7,662 nucleotides of DNA, taken from contig CALNAU010000054.1 in the NCBI GenBank assembly GCA_937874275.1, positions 1-7,662 of the forward strand, read 5' to 3'. The translations under genes and the position numbers were made by a program. The stretch comes from an uncultured Clostridia bacterium (GTDB lineage: Bacteria > Bacillota > Clostridia > Christensenellales > Aristaeellaceae). Positions 1 to 6,687 of the stretch are shown here, one piece after another; the first letter of the stretch is position 1; each line of letters begins with the position of its first letter. The notes beneath the pieces were generated by a model. The model was not told where the DNA came from. It did no database searches and saw nothing but the letters and a program-made list of their open reading frames with translations.

Positions 1-28
1 CTCTCACTTCGTTCCCGGGCGGCGGATG

Positions 29-126
29 GCAAGGAAACCCTTGCTCCGCAAGGCCTTCCGCCCCACCGCGCATGTCGCTGGGGCGGATTTCAATCAGAGG
101 GCTCCGCCCTCCGATACCTCCCTGAT
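29..126. repeat. Cluster of short inverted repeats in the non-coding flank
   Basis: Several inverted repeats are packed into about 100 bases. GCAAGG (29-34) can pair with CCTTGC (39-44), or CCTTGC can instead pair with a second GCAAGG (48-53), so these two hairpins exclude each other. TCCGCCCCA (57-65) pairs with TGGGGCGGA (79-87), with an inner GCG/CGC (68-70/76-78) pairing after a two-base bulge. GAGGGC (97-102) pairs with GCCCTC (106-111) over a TCC loop. ATCAG (93-97) and CTGAT (122-126) are a further complementary pair. No convincing gene is seen here. It could be a dispersed intergenic repeat, a structured RNA, or the 3' end of a neighbouring transcript; the sequence alone cannot decide. 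Confidence 0.45.
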
Positions 127-143
127 GATACTTCTTTGACAGT

Positions 144-170
144 CTGGGCGGGCACATTGTGCCCGCCCAG
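144..170 (-). terminator. Perfect 12-bp GC-rich hairpin after glgP, probable terminator
   Basis: CTGGGCGGGCAC (144-155) and GTGCCCGCCCAG (159-170) are exact reverse complements around a three-base ATT loop. The hairpin starts 20 bases past the stop codon of the minus-strand phosphorylase gene, the usual place for a transcription terminator. On that strand it is followed by ACTGTCAAAG rather than a run of T, so it is not a canonical intrinsic terminator. It may act without a U-tract, mark a processing or 3'-end-protection site, or serve transcripts arriving from either side. Confidence 0.55.
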
Positions 171-190
171 TTGGTGTGCAGGGTACATGT

Positions 191-2632
191 TTATTTCAGG
201 TGCCAGATGTTACGGTTATAGTCCTGGATGCTGCGGTCACTGGAGAACATGCCGCTCATGGCGGTGTTGGTGACGGCCATCCTGAGCCACTTGTCGCGGT
301 TTTGATAATCCTCGTCCACGTGGCGGTGCGCCATGGAGTAGGAGCCGAAGTCCTTGAGCACAAAGTAGGGGTCGGCCATCGCGCCATGCCCGCCGAACAG
401 CAGGTCGTGATACAGCGCCTGCAGCAGCGCCGGGTTATCCGGGAACAGCGTGCCGTCAATCATCTGGGTGAGGGCCTTGCGGATTTCGGCATTCTGCTCG
501 TAGATGCTGATGGGCGCGTAGCCGCCCTCGCGGTACAGGTTGTTCACCGTATCCACCCGCATGCCGAAGATGTAGATGTTGCTGTCGCCCACCTGCTCGG
601 AAATCTCCACATTGGCGCCATCCAGCGTGCCCATGGTGACGGCGCCGTTCATCATCAGCTTCATGTTGCCGGTGCCGCTGGCCTCCTTGCCGGCGGTGGA
701 CAGCTGCTCGGACAGCTCGGCCGCGGGGATAAGCACCTCGGCGGCGGACACATTGTAGTTTTCGATGAACAGGATGCTCAGCATCTCCTTCGCGCGGGGC
801 GAGCGGTCAATCAGGCGGCTGAGGGCCAGGATATAGCGGATAATCATCTTGGCCTTCATGTAGCCGGGGCTGGACTTGGCGCCGAAGATGAACACGCGCG
901 GCGTCATGGTGTAGCTGGGGTCATCCATGATGCGGTTGTACAGCACGTGGATGTGCAGGGCGTTGAGCATCTGGCGCTTGTACTCGTGCAGGCGCTTGAT
1001 CTGCACGTCAAACATGGCGTCGGTATTCACCTTGATGCCCTGGCGCTGCATGATCCATTTTGCGAAGCGCTCTTTGTTGGCGTCCTTCACCTTGGCAAAT
1101 GCCTGCCGGAAGGCCTTGTCGTCCCGCAGCGGCAGCAGCTTGTCCAGCTGCTGGGTATCATGCTGCCACTCGGTACCGATGCTTTGGTTGATCAGCTCGG
1201 TCAGCGCCGGGTTGCAGGCCATCAGCCAGCGGCGGTGGGTGATGCCGTTGGTGACATAGCCGAACTTGTCGGGCGTCAGGCGGTAGTAGTCGCGGAAGGT
1301 ATCCTTTTTGAGGATATCGCCGTGCAGGCGGCTGACGCCGTTGACCGAGTAGCTCCACGCCACACACAGGTTGGCCATGTGCACCTGGTCGTTGGCCAAA
1401 ATGGCCATGTGGCCAATGCGGTCCCAATCGCCGGGGAACTTGTTCCACAGCATGTCGCACAGCCGGCGGTTCATCTCTTCCAATATCATGTAGATGCGCG
1501 GCAGCTGGCGGCGCACCAGGTCCTGTGGCCAGCGCTCCAGCGCCTCCTGCATGACGGTGTGATTGGTGTAGGCCATGCAGCGCATGGTGATGGCCTGCGC
1601 CTCATCCCAGCCCAGCAGCTCCTGATCCATCAGCAGGCGCATGAGCTCAGGAATGGCAAAGCCGGGGTGTGTGTCGTTGATGTGAAAGACCACCTTCTCC
1701 GGCAGCAGCGCCCAGTCGTTGCCCCAGCGGCGCTTGAAGTCGCGCAGCGCGTGCTGCAGGGTGGCGCTGGCCAGGAAGTAGTGCTGGCTCAGCCGCAGGG
1801 TCTTGCCCTCGTAGTGGTTGTCCTCGGGGTACAGCACCTTGGAGATGACGGTCGCCAAGTCCTGTTCCAGCGTAGCGTTTCGGTAGTCGCCGTTGGAGAA
1901 AGCGCTGAAATCCATCGCCGCCTTGCTGCGGGCGCGCCACATGCGCAGGCTGTTGACGGTGCTGGCCTCATGGCCCACCACGGGCATGTCGTAGGGCACA
2001 GCTTCCACCGTGCGGCCGCCCTCCAGGCCGAAGATGGTGCGGCCCTCAAACTCCCGGGCCACCACCTTGCCCTCAAACTGGATGTCCACCGCGTCCTCGG
2101 CGGCGGGCATTTCCCACACGTTGCCGTTAATCAGCCAGTCGTCGGGCAGCTCTACCTGCTGGCCGCCGGTCAGCTTCTGGCGGAACAGGCCGTACTCATA
2201 TCGGATGGTGCAGCCCATTGCCGGCAGGTCCAGCGTGGCCAGGCTGTCCAGAAAACAGGCGGCCAGGCGGCCCAGGCCGCCGTTGCCCAGGCCGGGCTCG
2301 GGCTCCTCCCCGGTGATGTCCCGCCAGTTGATGCCCAGCTCTTGCAGCGCCTGGGTGTATACCTGGGTGCTGCACAGGTTGAGCACATTGGTGTACAGGC
2401 TGCGGCCGGTCAAAAACTCAATGCTGAGGTAGTACAGGCGTTTGCCTTGATAATCCTTATCCTTTTCGCGGTACTCCACCCATTTTTTCATGATCTGGTC
2501 GCGCACGGTGGAGGCGACGGCGTTGTAAATCTGCTGCGGGCTGGCATCTTCCAGCGTTCTGCCGTTGTAGCGCTGCAATTTGCCCAAGATGGATAGCTTG
2601 ATGGATTCCTTATCAAAAGAGGTGGTTGGCAT
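191..2632 (-). CDS. glgP: Glycogen/maltodextrin phosphorylase (PLP-dependent, GT35)
   Basis: This enzyme removes glucose from the non-reducing ends of alpha-1,4-glucans with phosphate, giving glucose-1-phosphate in the cytoplasm. The 813-residue product is full length for bacterial GlgP/MalP enzymes. Family landmarks, in order: SIEFLTGRSL (about 70-79), the glycine-rich GLGNGGLGRLAA (about 114), HINDTHP (about 316), AYTNHTVMQEALERWP (about 352), VTNGITHRRW, the phosphate-site block KRLHEYKRQ (about 545) and EASGTGNMKLMMNGA, whose lysine (K658) should form the Schiff base with pyridoxal phosphate. All recognisable motifs are intact. Two ATG codons stand in tandem (2635 and 2632); AGGAGG lies 3 bases before the first and 6 before the second, so I prefer 2632. 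No other glycogen genes are nearby. A dedicated promoter and a downstream hairpin suggest a single-gene unit. Sequence alone does not separate glycogen from maltodextrin as substrate. Confidence 0.96.
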   Translation of the reverse strand: MPTTSFDKESIKLSILGKLQRYNGRTLEDASPQQIYNAVASTVRDQIMKKWVEYREKDKDYQGKRLYYLSIEFLTGRSLYTNVLNLCSTQVYTQALQELGINWRDITGEEPEPGLGNGGLGRLAACFLDSLATLDLPAMGCTIRYEYGLFRQKLTGGQQVELPDDWLINGNVWEMPAAEDAVDIQFEGKVVAREFEGRTIFGLEGGRTVEAVPYDMPVVGHEASTVNSLRMWRARSKAAMDFSAFSNGDYRNATLEQDLATVISKVLYPEDNHYEGKTLRLSQHYFLASATLQHALRDFKRRWGNDWALLPEKVVFHINDTHPGFAIPELMRLLMDQELLGWDEAQAITMRCMAYTNHTVMQEALERWPQDLVRRQLPRIYMILEEMNRRLCDMLWNKFPGDWDRIGHMAILANDQVHMANLCVAWSYSVNGVSRLHGDILKKDTFRDYYRLTPDKFGYVTNGITHRRWLMACNPALTELINQSIGTEWQHDTQQLDKLLPLRDDKAFRQAFAKVKDANKERFAKWIMQRQGIKVNTDAMFDVQIKRLHEYKRQMLNALHIHVLYNRIMDDPSYTMTPRVFIFGAKSSPGYMKAKMIIRYILALSRLIDRSPRAKEMLSILFIENYNVSAAEVLIPAAELSEQLSTAGKEASGTGNMKLMMNGAVTMGTLDGANVEISEQVGDSNIYIFGMRVDTVNNLYREGGYAPISIYEQNAEIRKALTQMIDGTLFPDNPALLQALYHDLLFGGHGAMADPYFVLKDFGSYSMAHRHVDEDYQNRDKWLRMAVTNTAMSGMFSSDRSIQDYNRNIWHLK

Positions 2633-2638
2633 CATGTT

Positions 2639-2644
2639 CCTCCT
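2639..2644 (-). promoter_or_regulatory. Ribosome binding site of glgP, deciding between tandem ATGs
   Basis: The minus strand reads AGGAGG, then AAC, then ATGATG. The gap is 3 bases to the first ATG and 6 to the second. GNAT and the binding-protein gene both use a 6-base gap, which favours the second ATG (2632) for the phosphorylase. Confidence 0.7.
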
Positions 2645-2672
2645 GTAGGTGGTGCTCTTTGGTTCGCGGTGG

Positions 2673-2702
2673 ATTATAGCATACGGGGGATGAGCGGCGC
2701 AA
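2673..2702 (-). promoter_or_regulatory. Predicted extended -10 sigma-A promoter of glgP
   Basis: On the minus strand, a perfect TATAAT (2678 to 2673) is preceded directly by TGC, an extended -10 (TGn) element. TTGCGC (2702 to 2697) lies 18 bases upstream as a weak -35. The expected transcript start is near 2666, leaving a leader of about 30 bases that contains the SD. This lets the phosphorylase be expressed independently of the GNAT gene upstream. Confidence 0.65.
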
Positions 2703-2779
2703 ACCGCCCCTGTTTACAGCATGGTGACACGCCGCACGCCCAAGGGCGAGGGCAGTGCCTTCTAAGGGATATGACCGGA

Positions 2780-3199
2780 TTAACGGTCCAGGTTGTAGTG
2801 CACGTAACACAGGCCGTCGGTCTCTTCCACCAGCTGGAAGCCGGCGGCCTGATAGTATGCCCTGGTGTTGGGCGCGTCATGGGTGATGAGCACCGTCTGG
2901 CGGATGTCGCGCCAACGCGTCAGCGCCGCCTTCAGCAGGTGCAGGCCGATGCCCCGGCGCTGGTAGGATTCCCGCACCAATATATCCTGTATATAAAGGA
3001 TGGAACACCCGTCGCCCACGCAGCGGATGATGCCGACCAACTGCCCATCATCCCAGGCGCTCATGTGCCACAGGGAGCCGGCCAGCATGCGCGCCATTTT
3101 GTTCGGGTGGTCGGTATAGCCGGTCCAGCCGCCGTCTGTGTACAAGGCAGTCAGCGCGTCCACATCGATGGGCGCGTTCTCTCGGTATTCGATATTCAT
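2780..3199 (-). CDS. GNAT-family N-acetyltransferase, substrate unknown
   Basis: The 139-residue protein is the normal size for a single-domain GNAT enzyme, which moves the acetyl group of acetyl-CoA to an amine. The acetyl-CoA pyrophosphate loop is clear: LVRESYQRRGIG (74-85), with the Q-x-x-G-x-G signature at 80-85 and the helix LHLLKAAL behind it. The upstream strand YIQDILV (69-75) and the C-terminal NTRAYYQAAGF (111-121) are also typical of the fold. There is no signal peptide or membrane segment, so it acts in the cytoplasm. The SD GGAGGT (3211 to 3206) is 6 bases before ATG, fixing the start. That SD sits in a predicted hairpin downstream of a six-codon leader ORF, suggesting translational attenuation. 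The acceptor (antibiotic, polyamine, protein N-terminus or other) cannot be read from the sequence. The gene ends 144 bases before the phosphorylase start, with no convincing terminator between. Confidence 0.92.
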   Translation of the reverse strand: MNIEYRENAPIDVDALTALYTDGGWTGYTDHPNKMARMLAGSLWHMSAWDDGQLVGIIRCVGDGCSILYIQDILVRESYQRRGIGLHLLKAALTRWRDIRQTVLITHDAPNTRAYYQAAGFQLVEETDGLCYVHYNLDR

Positions 3200-3203
3200 G
3201 TAG

Positions 3204-3240
3204 TAACCTCCGTCCGTTTGTTGATGTTTCGGGGAGGTTA
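3204..3240 (-). promoter_or_regulatory. Predicted SD-sequestering attenuator hairpin of the GNAT gene
   Basis: In the GNAT transcript, TAACCTCC (3240 to 3233) is the exact reverse complement of GGAGGTTA (3211 to 3204), giving an 8-bp stem that buries the GNAT ribosome binding site. Inside it, CCG (3232 to 3230) can pair with CGG (3216 to 3214) past a two-base bulge, closing a 13-base A-rich loop. The first arm begins with the TAA stop codon of the leader ORF, so a ribosome held on that ORF would cover this arm and free the GNAT SD. This is the single-stem plan of cat-type translational attenuators. The complementarity is visible; the regulatory function is inferred. Confidence 0.65.
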
Positions 3241-3258
3241 GTTCCGCAAGCGCATCAT
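3238..3258 (-). CDS. Six-codon leader peptide MMRLRN upstream of GNAT
   Basis: On the minus strand, SD AAAGGAG (3270 to 3264) is followed after 5 bases by ATG ATG CGC TTG CGG AAC TAA. This encodes MMRLRN, or MRLRN if the second ATG (8 bases from the SD) is used. The SD is at least as strong as those of the large genes here, unusual for a chance ORF. The peptide contains MRLR, the Arg-Leu-Arg arrest motif known from the ErmD leader peptide, where macrolide-bound ribosomes stall early in translation. The stop codon is the first part of the hairpin arm that masks the GNAT SD, and 38 bases separate it from the GNAT ATG. I infer a regulatory leader peptide with no function as a protein. It is too short to rule out chance by itself; the surrounding layout is the main support. 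Confidence 0.6.
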   Translation of the reverse strand: MMRLRN

Positions 3259-3292
3259 GGTTTCTCCTTTATTCTTGTCCGTGATCGGCCAC

Positions 3293-3321
3293 AGCATAGC
3301 ATCGGGCAACCATCCCGTCAA
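3293..3321 (-). promoter_or_regulatory. Predicted sigma-A promoter of the leader ORF-GNAT transcript
   Basis: The minus strand carries TTGACG (3321 to 3316, 5 of 6 matches to the -35 consensus), exactly 17 bases, then TATGCT (3298 to 3293, 4 of 6) with TGC directly before it as an extended -10. A start near 3285 would leave about 27 bases before the leader ORF, enough for its SD at 3270-3264. The transcript would therefore hold the leader ORF, the hairpin and GNAT. Confidence 0.65.
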
Positions 3322-3360
3322 ACGCTGTCCTTTGGCCTTCGCCTATGTTAAAATAAGCGT

Positions 3361-3366
3361 GGGAGG
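3361..3366 (+). promoter_or_regulatory. Ribosome binding site deciding the addB start
   Basis: GGGAGG directly abuts an ATG at 3367 with no spacer, but lies 6 bases before a second in-frame ATG at 3373. Normal SD spacing selects 3373. Confidence 0.7.
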
Positions 3367-3372
3367 ATGCAT

Positions 3373-6300
3373 ATGATAGACATCTGGTGCGCGAGGCCGC
3401 ACAGGCTGTGGGCCCCCATGGTGCGGGAGGTTGGCGCCGCCTATCAGGCGGGCGGCCGGGTCACGCTGTTGGTGCCCGAGCAGTATACCCTGCAGGCGGA
3501 GCGTGACTTGATGAACGACTTGCGCCTGCCGGGCTTTTTCCGGCTGGAGGTGCTGTCGCCGTCAAGGCTATCCTACCGGGTGTTTGAAGCCTGTGGCGCG
3601 GATGAGCGCGTCCGCATCGATGAGCGGGGCAAGGCGGTGACGCTGGCCCGCGCGTTGCAGCGTACGGGCAAGCAGTTGTCCTTCTACAAGGGGGCGCTGG
3701 AGCGGCCCGGTTTCATCAAGTGCATGGGGGATTTGCTGGCCACCGTCAAAACCTTGGGCCTCACCCCGGATAGGCTGATGGCCGCGCAGCAGCAGGCTGG
3801 CGATGGCCCGCTGAGCAGCAAGCTGACCGATGCCGGGCACATATTGGCCGCCTATGAGGCGCTGATGGCCGGCCGCTTTGCCGACCAGCAGGACATTCAC
3901 CGCGAGATGCTGTCGCGCCTGGGCGAGGGCGGCATGTTCCGGGGCAGCCACGTGTTTGTGTACGGGTTTGACGTGCTCACCGAGGACATGGTGCTGACGC
4001 TGGCGGCCATCGGCGAACAGGCCGAGCGGCTGCTGGTGACGCTGGTGAGCGATAAGGCGCAGGCCGAGGATGGCGATGCCTTTGAGCCGGTGCGCCGCAG
4101 CGCCCTGGGGCTGATGGAGACGTTGAAGGCGCGCGGCCTGCCGCATACATTCCGCTGGCTGCCCGAGCAGGCGCTGGACGCGCCGGCGGAAATACGCCAT
4201 CTGGAAAAGTACCTGCTGGGCATCAGCGAGCCGCCCCTTAAGGGCATACCCCAGGCGATTCGGGTGTATGCCGCGCCCACCCCCCATCAGGAGGTGCAGC
4301 ATGCCGCGCGGCAAATATTGCTGGCCATCCGCCGGGGCATCCTGCCGGGGGATATTGTGGTGCTGTGCGGCAGCCTTCCGCTGTATCAGGGGTTGATAAC
4401 ATCCGGCTTTGACAGCTGGGGCATCCCCTGCTATGTGGCGGACAAGCAGCCGCTCACCGCCCACCGCATGGTGCGCTGCCTGCTGGCTGCGCTGCGCTGC
4501 GCGGCCGATGGCTGGCGCACCGAGGACGCGCTGGACCTGATCAAAAGCGGCTTCACCGGCCTCACCCGTCAGGAGGGCTGGGTGCTGGAGAAGTACGCCC
4601 TGCAATACGGCATCCGCGGGCGCAAATGGCTGGCCCCCTTTGCCCGCGGCGGCGAGGAGGAACGCGCCCTGGCAGAGCCGATGCGCCAGCGGCTGGTGGA
4701 GCCTGTGGAGGCATTGCATCAGGCGCTGGTGGACGCGCAGACCACCGCCCAATCGTTGGACGCGGCGTTGCATTACCTGGAGGCCATTCAGGTCAGGGAG
4801 CAGGCGCAGCTGTTGGACGAGGCGCTGATGCAGCAAGGCCTGTACAAGCAGGCCGCCCAGCTGCGTCAGGTGTGGGACCAGGTGGCCGAGGTGTTCGCCC
4901 AGATGGGCGCCCTGATGGATGAGGACCGCATCCCGCTGACCCGCTTTGCAACCTGGCTGGAGGCCGGACTGGCCGAGCAGGAGATATCCGGCCTGCCGCC
5001 CGATGGCGGGCATGTACAGGTAGGCCAGCTGGGCAACCTGCTGCCCCATAGGCCGCGGGTGGTGCTGGTCATCGGGCTCAACGACGGCGTACTCAGCGCG
5101 CCCGATGACAAGCTGCTCACGCCCCAGGAAACCCAGGCCGCGGAGGAGCTGTACGGCGCACACTTTGGCCTGGACGCGCACAGCCGCGAACAGTTGGCTG
5201 CGCTGGACTTGCTCAAGGCGCTGTCCGCCCCACGGGAGGCATTGTACCTGAGCTACGCCCTGGCCAATGAGGAGGGCGGCGCCATGCATCCGCTGCCCCA
5301 GCTGCGCGCGCTGTCGCGGCTGTTTCCCCTATTGGTGGAAGAGGGGGGCGCTTTGGCCGGCCGCGCGGGCGATCCTGCAGCCTTGCCCTTGGCCCCCGGA
5401 CCCGCGCTGGAGGCGCTGGCCTACCGCCTGCGCGATGGGGAGATGGAGCCGCTGTGGGCTGAGGCGTGGGACTGGATGAGCGCGGATGCGGCATGGCAGG
5501 ACAAGGCGCGGGCATTGGCTGCCAGCGCCAACGGCATCACGCCCCAGGCGGGCATCGGCCCGCAGGGCGAGGGCGGCTTGTTTGACACGCGCAGCGCGTC
5601 GGTATCCCGGTTGGAGCAGTTTGCCGCCTGCCCCTTCCAGCACTTTGTGGCGCATGGGCTGCGTCCGCAGCAGCGCGAGGAGTGGCAGGTGGAGCCGGTG
5701 GATACCGGCAGCTTCTATCACGAGGCGATGGACCGCTTTACCCGCCTGGCGGCGCAGCACCCCGAGTGGCCGCAGATGGCGCGCGAGGATGCCGAAGCCC
5801 TGATGACCCAGGCGGTGGAGCCCATCACCCGCCAATGGGCCGAAAAACCCTTCCACGATACGGCTAGGCTGCGCAAGGTATCCCAGGGCTATGTGCAGGT
5901 GGCGCGCCGCATGGCGTGGACGATGACCCAGGGTGCCCAGGCCAGCCGCTTCCGCCCCGAGGGGGCCGAGCTGCGCTTTGGCCAGGGCGGGCATCTGCCG
6001 CCTATACTGCTTCAACTGGCGGATGGCTCGCTGGTGGAGCTGCATGGCGTCATCGACCGGCTGGACCGCTATACCGGGCAGGAGGGCGACTACCTGCGCG
6101 TGGTGGACTACAAATCAGGCGGCATGCGGCTGATGCCCGAAAAGCTGTTCACCGGCGCCCAGATGCAGCTGATGATTTACCTGCACGCGGCGCTGGACGC
6201 CTTCCGCGGCAGTGAGCCCGCGGGCGCCTTCTATCAGCGGTTGGATGACCCGCTGGCCGACACGCAGGACCCGCAGCAGGCGCAGGCCGAGGTGCTCAAG

Positions 6301-6687
6301 GCGCTGCGCCTGAGTGGCCTGGTGCTTAAGGATGTGCAGGTGGTATCGCTGATGGATGGGGCCGAGGGCCGCACGCTGGGTCAGATGTTTACCAAGGAGG
6401 GCAACCCCGGCAAGGGCAAACCCCTGCTGACCGGGGAGGAGATGCGCACCTTGGCCGCCCACGCCAAGCAGCGGGCAGCCGAATTTTCCGGCCGCATCCG
6501 CCAGGGGGAAATCACCCGAGCGCCCGCTGTATATGCCGATGGCGCCAAGGCCTGCGACTACTGCCGGTACCAGGGCATCTGCCGCATGGACTGGCAGGAC
6601 CGCCCGCGCGCCCGCCGCATCCCGCGCATGACGCTGGAGGAGTTGATGGCCCGATTGGCAACCGATGCTACCATTGACAAGGCATGA
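3373..6687 (+). CDS. addB: AddB-like subunit of AddAB helicase-nuclease
   Basis: AddAB resects DNA double-strand ends for RecA-dependent repair in Firmicutes; AddB supplies one nuclease and an iron-sulfur cluster and takes part in Chi recognition. The 1104-residue protein is slightly shorter than B. subtilis AddB. The N-terminal region has LLVPEQYTLQAERDLM (about 32-47) followed by VLSPSRLSYRVFE, both typical of AddB. The C-terminal RecB-like nuclease shows GVIDRLD (D895) and VVDYKSG (D912, K914), the PD-(D/E)xK site. The four iron-sulfur cysteines are C753 and C1061, C1064 and C1070 (C-x2-C-x5-C), matching the family spacing. The N-terminal glycine-rich P-loop often kept in AddB is not seen; the corresponding stretch is IDIWCARPHRLW. 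No addA follows; the next gene is a transporter component. The start at 3373 rests on SD spacing. A weak upstream promoter candidate is TTGTCC (3275-3280), 16 bases, TAGCAT (3297-3302). Confidence 0.9.
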   Translation: MIDIWCARPHRLWAPMVREVGAAYQAGGRVTLLVPEQYTLQAERDLMNDLRLPGFFRLEVLSPSRLSYRVFEACGADERVRIDERGKAVTLARALQRTGKQLSFYKGALERPGFIKCMGDLLATVKTLGLTPDRLMAAQQQAGDGPLSSKLTDAGHILAAYEALMAGRFADQQDIHREMLSRLGEGGMFRGSHVFVYGFDVLTEDMVLTLAAIGEQAERLLVTLVSDKAQAEDGDAFEPVRRSALGLMETLKARGLPHTFRWLPEQALDAPAEIRHLEKYLLGISEPPLKGIPQAIRVYAAPTPHQEVQHAARQILLAIRRGILPGDIVVLCGSLPLYQGLITSGFDSWGIPCYVADKQPLTAHRMVRCLLAALRCAADGWRTEDALDLIKSGFTGLTRQEGWVLEKYALQYGIRGRKWLAPFARGGEEERALAEPMRQRLVEPVEALHQALVDAQTTAQSLDAALHYLEAIQVREQAQLLDEALMQQGLYKQAAQLRQVWDQVAEVFAQMGALMDEDRIPLTRFATWLEAGLAEQEISGLPPDGGHVQVGQLGNLLPHRPRVVLVIGLNDGVLSAPDDKLLTPQETQAAEELYGAHFGLDAHSREQLAALDLLKALSAPREALYLSYALANEEGGAMHPLPQLRALSRLFPLLVEEGGALAGRAGDPAALPLAPGPALEALAYRLRDGEMEPLWAEAWDWMSADAAWQDKARALAASANGITPQAGIGPQGEGGLFDTRSASVSRLEQFAACPFQHFVAHGLRPQQREEWQVEPVDTGSFYHEAMDRFTRLAAQHPEWPQMAREDAEALMTQAVEPITRQWAEKPFHDTARLRKVSQGYVQVARRMAWTMTQGAQASRFRPEGAELRFGQGGHLPPILLQLADGSLVELHGVIDRLDRYTGQEGDYLRVVDYKSGGMRLMPEKLFTGAQMQLMIYLHAALDAFRGSEPAGAFYQRLDDPLADTQDPQQAQAEVLKALRLSGLVLKDVQVVSLMDGAEGRTLGQMFTKEGNPGKGKPLLTGEEMRTLAAHAKQRAAEFSGRIRQGEITRAPAVYADGAKACDYCRYQGICRMDWQDRPRARRIPRMTLEELMARLATDATIDKA

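Noticed and set aside
1..190. An open plus-strand frame from the window start through 190
   Set aside because: It runs through the inverted-repeat cluster and the 12-bp hairpin and shows no protein motif. It is better explained as a non-coding spacer.
176..2596. An 806-codon open frame on the plus strand across the phosphorylase gene
   Set aside because: It is almost wholly antisense to an intact, motif-rich phosphorylase. Its translation is a low-complexity mix rich in H, V, A, G, L and Q with no recognisable domain. Long antisense frames like this are expected opposite GC-rich genes.
2734..2758. Short GC inverted repeat CGCCC/GGGCG with flanking GCAC/GTGC after the GNAT stop, as a terminator
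   Set aside because: The core loop is only two bases unless the stem is shortened, the outer pairs need a large bulge, and no T-run follows on the minus strand. It is too weak to call.
2669..3241. A 190-codon plus-strand frame opposite the GNAT gene
   Set aside because: It lies antisense to a GNAT domain with an intact Q-x-x-G-x-G loop and has no recognisable product.
3344..3354. TATGTTAAAAT as the -10 region for addB
   Set aside because: A start from here would fall at or beside the SD at 3361-3366, leaving no room for a leader, and no -35 of quality lies 16-18 bases upstream.
3568..5289. A 573-codon open frame on the minus strand inside addB
   Set aside because: It is a mirror of GC-rich addB codons, with no domain, no SD that I can see and repetitive Q/L/A/R composition, while addB carries clear family motifs.
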